From: Candidatus Tagabacteria bacterium CG09_land_8_20_14_0_10_41_14
GTDB lineage: Bacteria > Patescibacteriota > Minisyncoccia > JAHISW01 > Tagabacteraceae
NCBI GenBank assembly: GCA_002774055.1
Contig: PEZL01000043.1
Location: 1-7,598 of the forward strand
Direction of reading: 5' to 3'
DNA: 7,598 nucleotides
The notes below the pieces were generated by a model. That model made no database searches, had not been told where the DNA came from, and saw nothing but the letters and a program-made list of their open reading frames with translations. Every line of letters starts with the position of its first letter. The stretch's first letter is position 1. This document shows, in pieces, positions 5,327-7,598 of the stretch. The translations under genes were made by a program, and so were the position numbers.

Positions 5327-7000
5327 GTGGTTACTTTTGACGAAGAAAAACAAAAAAAGAGATTAGAGAGTCTCCGCGAAAAGGAAGAGGAAGAACTCAC
5401 ACAAATGCTATCTCAAAAATACGGCATCCCTTACGCGAATTTGGAACAGATGCCTGTTGACTTGGATTACTTGAAACTAATCCCCGAAGAAAAAGCCCGC
5501 GAAGGAAAAATCGCGGTCTTTCAGGGTGTGGGAAAAAAACTCCAGGTGGGGATAAAAAACCCCGAACTCAGCCTTACACAAAATCTGATTAAGGAACTTG
5601 AAAAAGAAGGTTATGAAATCCAGCAATTTTTAGTTTCCACGAACAGTCTTGAAAAAACCTGGGCAAAATACAAAGAAGTGCCCAAATTTGAAGAACTGTC
5701 AAAAGGCGCCATAGATATTTCTCCGGAAAGAATAAAAGAATTCCTTTCTCAGACCGATACTCTCCGAAAACTCAAAGAAACCTTCCTTGAAAGAATATCC
5801 GAACAAAAAAATCGCCGCATTTCCGACCTTTTGGAAATAATACTCAGCGGCGCGCTAAGCGCGGACGCGTCTGACGTTCACCTGGAAGCGCGCGAAGATA
5901 AGGTGGAAATACGCTACCGCTTGGACGGCGTTTTGCACGATATTCTGGAATTCAATCACAAAGCATACCAATTACTGCTTTCAAGAATCAAACTCATTTC
6001 AGGAATGAAATTAAACATAAGAGAAAAAGCGCAAGATGGAAGATTCAGTATAAAGACGGAAGACGCGGAAATAGAAGTAAGGGTCTCGGCATTACCCGGG
6101 CCTTACGGCGAATCACTTGTTTTAAGAATACTCAACCCAAAAAATATCGCCGTTGCCTTCAAAGATTTAGGCATAAACAAACGATTAGAAGAAATAATAA
6201 GAAAAGAAATCAACAAACCAAACGGCATGATTCTCACGACGGGTCCCACCGGCTCCGGTAAAACCACTACGCTATACGCATTTCTAAAAGAGGTGAATTC
6301 GCCCGACATTAAAATAATAACTGTTGAAGAACCGATTGAATACCACCTTGAAGGCTTAACCCAAACCCAGACAAACCCCCAAAAGGGCTACGATTTTTCA
6401 ACCGCCCTTCGTTCCATTCTGCGGCAAGACCCGGATATTATTATGGTGGGTGAAATAAGAGACAAAGAAGCGGCAAACATTGCCCTGAACGCCGCCCTTA
6501 CCGGCCACCTGGTTTTCTCCAGTCTTCACACCAACGATGCCGCGGGCACCATACCGAGACTGATTGAGCTTGGCGCCAATCCCAACATCATCGCCCCGTC
6601 CGTAAATTTTTCCATTGCCCAGCGTCTTACGAGAAAGGTATGTGAAAAATGCAAAAAAGAATACACCCCAAACGAAGAAGAAAAACAAATTATAGAAAAA
6701 ATAATAAATTCTCTGCCTAACAATACCCCAAAACCGAACACCAAAAACCTTAAATTATTTAAACCGGAGGGTTGCGAAGCATGCAACGGAATTGGATACA
6801 AAGGCAGAGTGGGAATCTTCGAAGGAATCCTGATTGATGAAGAAATGGAAAAATTGATACTTAAAAATCCTTCGGAATCAGAGATAAAAGAGACGAGTAA
6901 AAAACAGCAAATTATGAATATGGCACAAGACGCCGTAATCAAGGTTGTAGAAGGAACCACAACCTTAGAAGAAGTAAAGAGAGTGGTGGAAATAAATTAA
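5327..7000 (+). CDS. pilB: Type IV pilus assembly (extension) ATPase, PilB/GspE family
   Basis: A hexameric cytoplasmic ATPase that powers pilin polymerisation through the inner-membrane platform protein. Full length at 557 residues. In order: a charged, probably coiled N-terminus (5-25); a GspE/MshE N-terminal domain from about 27 (LSQKYGIPYANLEQMPVDL); an N2-type domain around 160-290 with ASDVHLEAREDKVEIRYRLD; Walker A GPTGSGKTTT from Gly306; Asp box TVEEPIEYHLEG; Walker B DPDIIMVGEIRD from Asp368; His box TGHLVFSSLHTNDA; and a zinc-site tetracysteine with Cys439, Cys442, Cys483 and Cys486. Presence of the zinc site and the N-terminal domain favours PilB over the retraction ATPase PilT. 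The start is GTG 5327, with AGGA 13 bases upstream, rather long spacing; the next ATG (5406) would remove conserved N-terminal sequence. It follows the DHH-like gene in a likely operon. No pilC, pilT or pilin genes are in the window. Confidence 0.95.
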   Translation: MVTFDEEKQKKRLESLREKEEEELTQMLSQKYGIPYANLEQMPVDLDYLKLIPEEKAREGKIAVFQGVGKKLQVGIKNPELSLTQNLIKELEKEGYEIQQFLVSTNSLEKTWAKYKEVPKFEELSKGAIDISPERIKEFLSQTDTLRKLKETFLERISEQKNRRISDLLEIILSGALSADASDVHLEAREDKVEIRYRLDGVLHDILEFNHKAYQLLLSRIKLISGMKLNIREKAQDGRFSIKTEDAEIEVRVSALPGPYGESLVLRILNPKNIAVAFKDLGINKRLEEIIRKEINKPNGMILTTGPTGSGKTTTLYAFLKEVNSPDIKIITVEEPIEYHLEGLTQTQTNPQKGYDFSTALRSILRQDPDIIMVGEIRDKEAANIALNAALTGHLVFSSLHTNDAAGTIPRLIELGANPNIIAPSVNFSIAQRLTRKVCEKCKKEYTPNEEEKQIIEKIINSLPNNTPKPNTKNLKLFKPEGCEACNGIGYKGRVGIFEGILIDEEMEKLILKNPSESEIKETSKKQQIMNMAQDAVIKVVEGTTTLEEVKRVVEIN

Positions 7001-7167
7001 AGTTCCCCCAAATCTCCGGACAATAGGCTTTTAATGTGGGCACTAAAAGCTATGAGATTACCCAAGGATAATCTTCGTCTTCCGCCAAGGCGGGAAACCA
7101 AGATGTCCTTAAAGAAACCCCTAAATAAAGTATAAACTTTAATTGTCCGGAGATTTAGGAGAACTTT
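6999..7167. repeat. Structured inverted-repeat element (MITE-like or structured RNA)
   Basis: Arms 6999-7024 and 7142-7167 pair at 24 of 26 positions; the core AAATCTCCGGACAAT is identical in both. Between them lie three further hairpins: 7027-7036 with 7041-7050 (GCTTTTAATG, one mismatch, loop TGGG); a long bulged stem 7064-7075 with 7100-7110, capped by 7080-7086/7089-7095 (CCGCC-AA-GGCGG core); and 7126-7131 with 7136-7141 (TAAAGT), which abuts the outer stem. The left arm starts on the last two bases of the pilB stop codon. The right arm runs into T7165-7171. No coding capacity is visible. It could be a non-autonomous mobile element, a structured 3' RNA, or both. No target-site duplication is obvious. 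Confidence 0.8.
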
Positions 7168-7171
7168 TTTT
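7142..7171 (+). terminator. Right arm and T-run, possible pilB terminator
   Basis: If transcribed from pilB, the 26-bp outer stem ends directly in seven T (7165-7171), the form of an intrinsic terminator. The stem is unusually long and encloses a large branched loop, so folding would compete with the internal hairpins. It is the only plausible stop for the 4210-7000 transcript in the window. Confidence 0.45.
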
Positions 7172-7229
7172 ATTACTTTATCAGAAAATAAACATTCTGT
7201 CAAGTTGTTGTAGGGCCGTACAATAAATA

Positions 7230-7257
7230 TTGACATCCGATAACCATTGTATATACT
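7230..7257 (+). promoter_or_regulatory. Sigma70-type promoter of the antitoxin gene
   Basis: A perfect -35 TTGACA (7230-7235) and -10 TATACT (7252-7257) with a 16-base spacer. The predicted start near 7264 gives a leader of about 23 bases without a Shine-Dalgarno sequence. It is the best promoter in the window. Confidence 0.7.
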
Positions 7258-7262
7258 TTAGA

Positions 7263-7285
7263 TATAGTTCAATAAACTCACTATA
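7263..7285. promoter_or_regulatory. Candidate antitoxin operator palindrome
   Basis: TATAGT (7263-7268) and ACTATA (7280-7285) form an inverted repeat with an 11-base spacer, between the -10 and the ATG. Ribbon-helix-helix antitoxins of the RelB/DinJ type bind such repeats at their own promoters, so autorepression is a reasonable inference. GTATATAC (7249-7256) over the -10 is a second small palindrome. Arms are short and AT-rich, so chance is possible. Confidence 0.4.
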
Positions 7286-7286
7286 A

Positions 7287-7577
7287 ATGAAAACTTTAAT
7301 CAATATAAAAACCGACAAAAGCGTGAAAGAAAACGCGCAGAAAGTAGCCAAAGATTTAGGCCTTCCCTTAAGCAGTGTTGTAAACGCGTTTCTCAAAGAA
7401 TTCGTGCGAAGCAGAAGTATAACTTTTTCCGCTATGCCAAAAATGACCCCTTATCTTGAAAGAATTTTAGGGAAAACGGAAAAAGATATAAAAGAAGGAA
7501 AAAACATGACCGGACCTTTTAACTCAGCGAGAGAAGCAAACAGATATCTTAGCACGCACAGCAAACTATATTCCTAA
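7287..7577 (+). CDS. RelB/DinJ-family antitoxin
   Basis: A complete 96-residue protein. Residues 3-47 form a ribbon-helix-helix DNA-binding domain: strand TLINIKTDKSVKENAQ, then helix KVAKDLGLPLSSVVNAFLKE. The tail ITFSAMPKMTPYLERIL, followed by DIKEGKNMTGPFNSAREANRYL, matches the conserved C-terminus of the RelB/DinJ superfamily, which wraps and neutralises a RelE/YafQ-type mRNA-cleaving toxin. It is preceded by its own promoter and a candidate operator, as expected for an autoregulated toxin-antitoxin operon. No Shine-Dalgarno sequence is seen; the ATG at 7287 is the only sensible start. The 21 bases after the stop contain no start codon of a toxin, which should lie just beyond the window. 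An orphan antitoxin remains possible. Confidence 0.88.
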   Translation: MKTLINIKTDKSVKENAQKVAKDLGLPLSSVVNAFLKEFVRSRSITFSAMPKMTPYLERILGKTEKDIKEGKNMTGPFNSAREANRYLSTHSKLYS

Positions 7578-7598
7578 TATACTATAACTACCGACGAC

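Noticed and set aside
6398..6960. Minus-strand open frames opposite pilB
   Set aside because: They run across the Walker B, His box and cysteine motifs of pilB and have no independent signals.
6999..7167. tRNA or tmRNA reading of the branched structure
   Set aside because: The outer stem is 26 bp rather than 7, there is no TTC-type loop, no anticodon arm of correct size and no CCA-compatible end.

Overview
The window looks like a chromosomal piece from a small-genome bacterium of the Candidate Phyla Radiation, most likely Parcubacteria-like. That placement is an inference. It rests on single-gene housekeeping units beside decayed accessory DNA, a PolA without a proofreading domain, a type IV pilus ATPase, several genes with no Shine-Dalgarno sequence, and short tandem repeats inside conserved genes. 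The standard bacterial code fits every gene seen.

Layout. 6-2384/2402 (-): polA, DNA polymerase I with intact 5'-nuclease and polymerase domains and a shrunken middle. 2385-2523: compact divergent promoter region with two inverted repeats. 2524-3633 (+): an AT-rich accessory island. It holds the remains of an adenine DNA methyltransferase gene whose centre is deleted, a complete 209-residue protein with a GIY-YIG/T5orf172-like N-terminus that is probably the partner nuclease, and a start-less 90-residue gene tail of unknown family. 3633-3663: a perfect hairpin between the convergent tail and tsaE. 3648-4136/4154 (-): tsaE, for tRNA t6A synthesis. 4210-5298 (+): a protein with the layout of DHH/DHHA1 phosphoesterases but no catalytic motifs, probably co-transcribed with 5327-7000 (+), the pilus extension ATPase pilB. 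6999-7167: a 169-base element with 26-bp arms, three internal hairpins and a T-run. It begins on the pilB stop codon. 7230-7577 (+): a strong sigma70-type promoter, a palindromic operator candidate and a complete RelB/DinJ-type antitoxin. Its toxin should lie just past the right edge.

How it fits together. polA and tsaE are ordinary information-processing genes. The DHH-like gene and pilB form a likely two-gene unit tied to type IV pili. The island between polA and tsaE is a restriction-modification cassette in decay. The toxin-antitoxin locus sits downstream of the structured element.

Most unusual features: the 169-base structured element; heptamer repeats translated inside both polA and tsaE; three compact hairpins of near-identical geometry (30-32 bases), two of which supply coding sequence; the orphaned nuclease beside a destroyed methyltransferase; and the dead DHH-fold protein paired with pilB.
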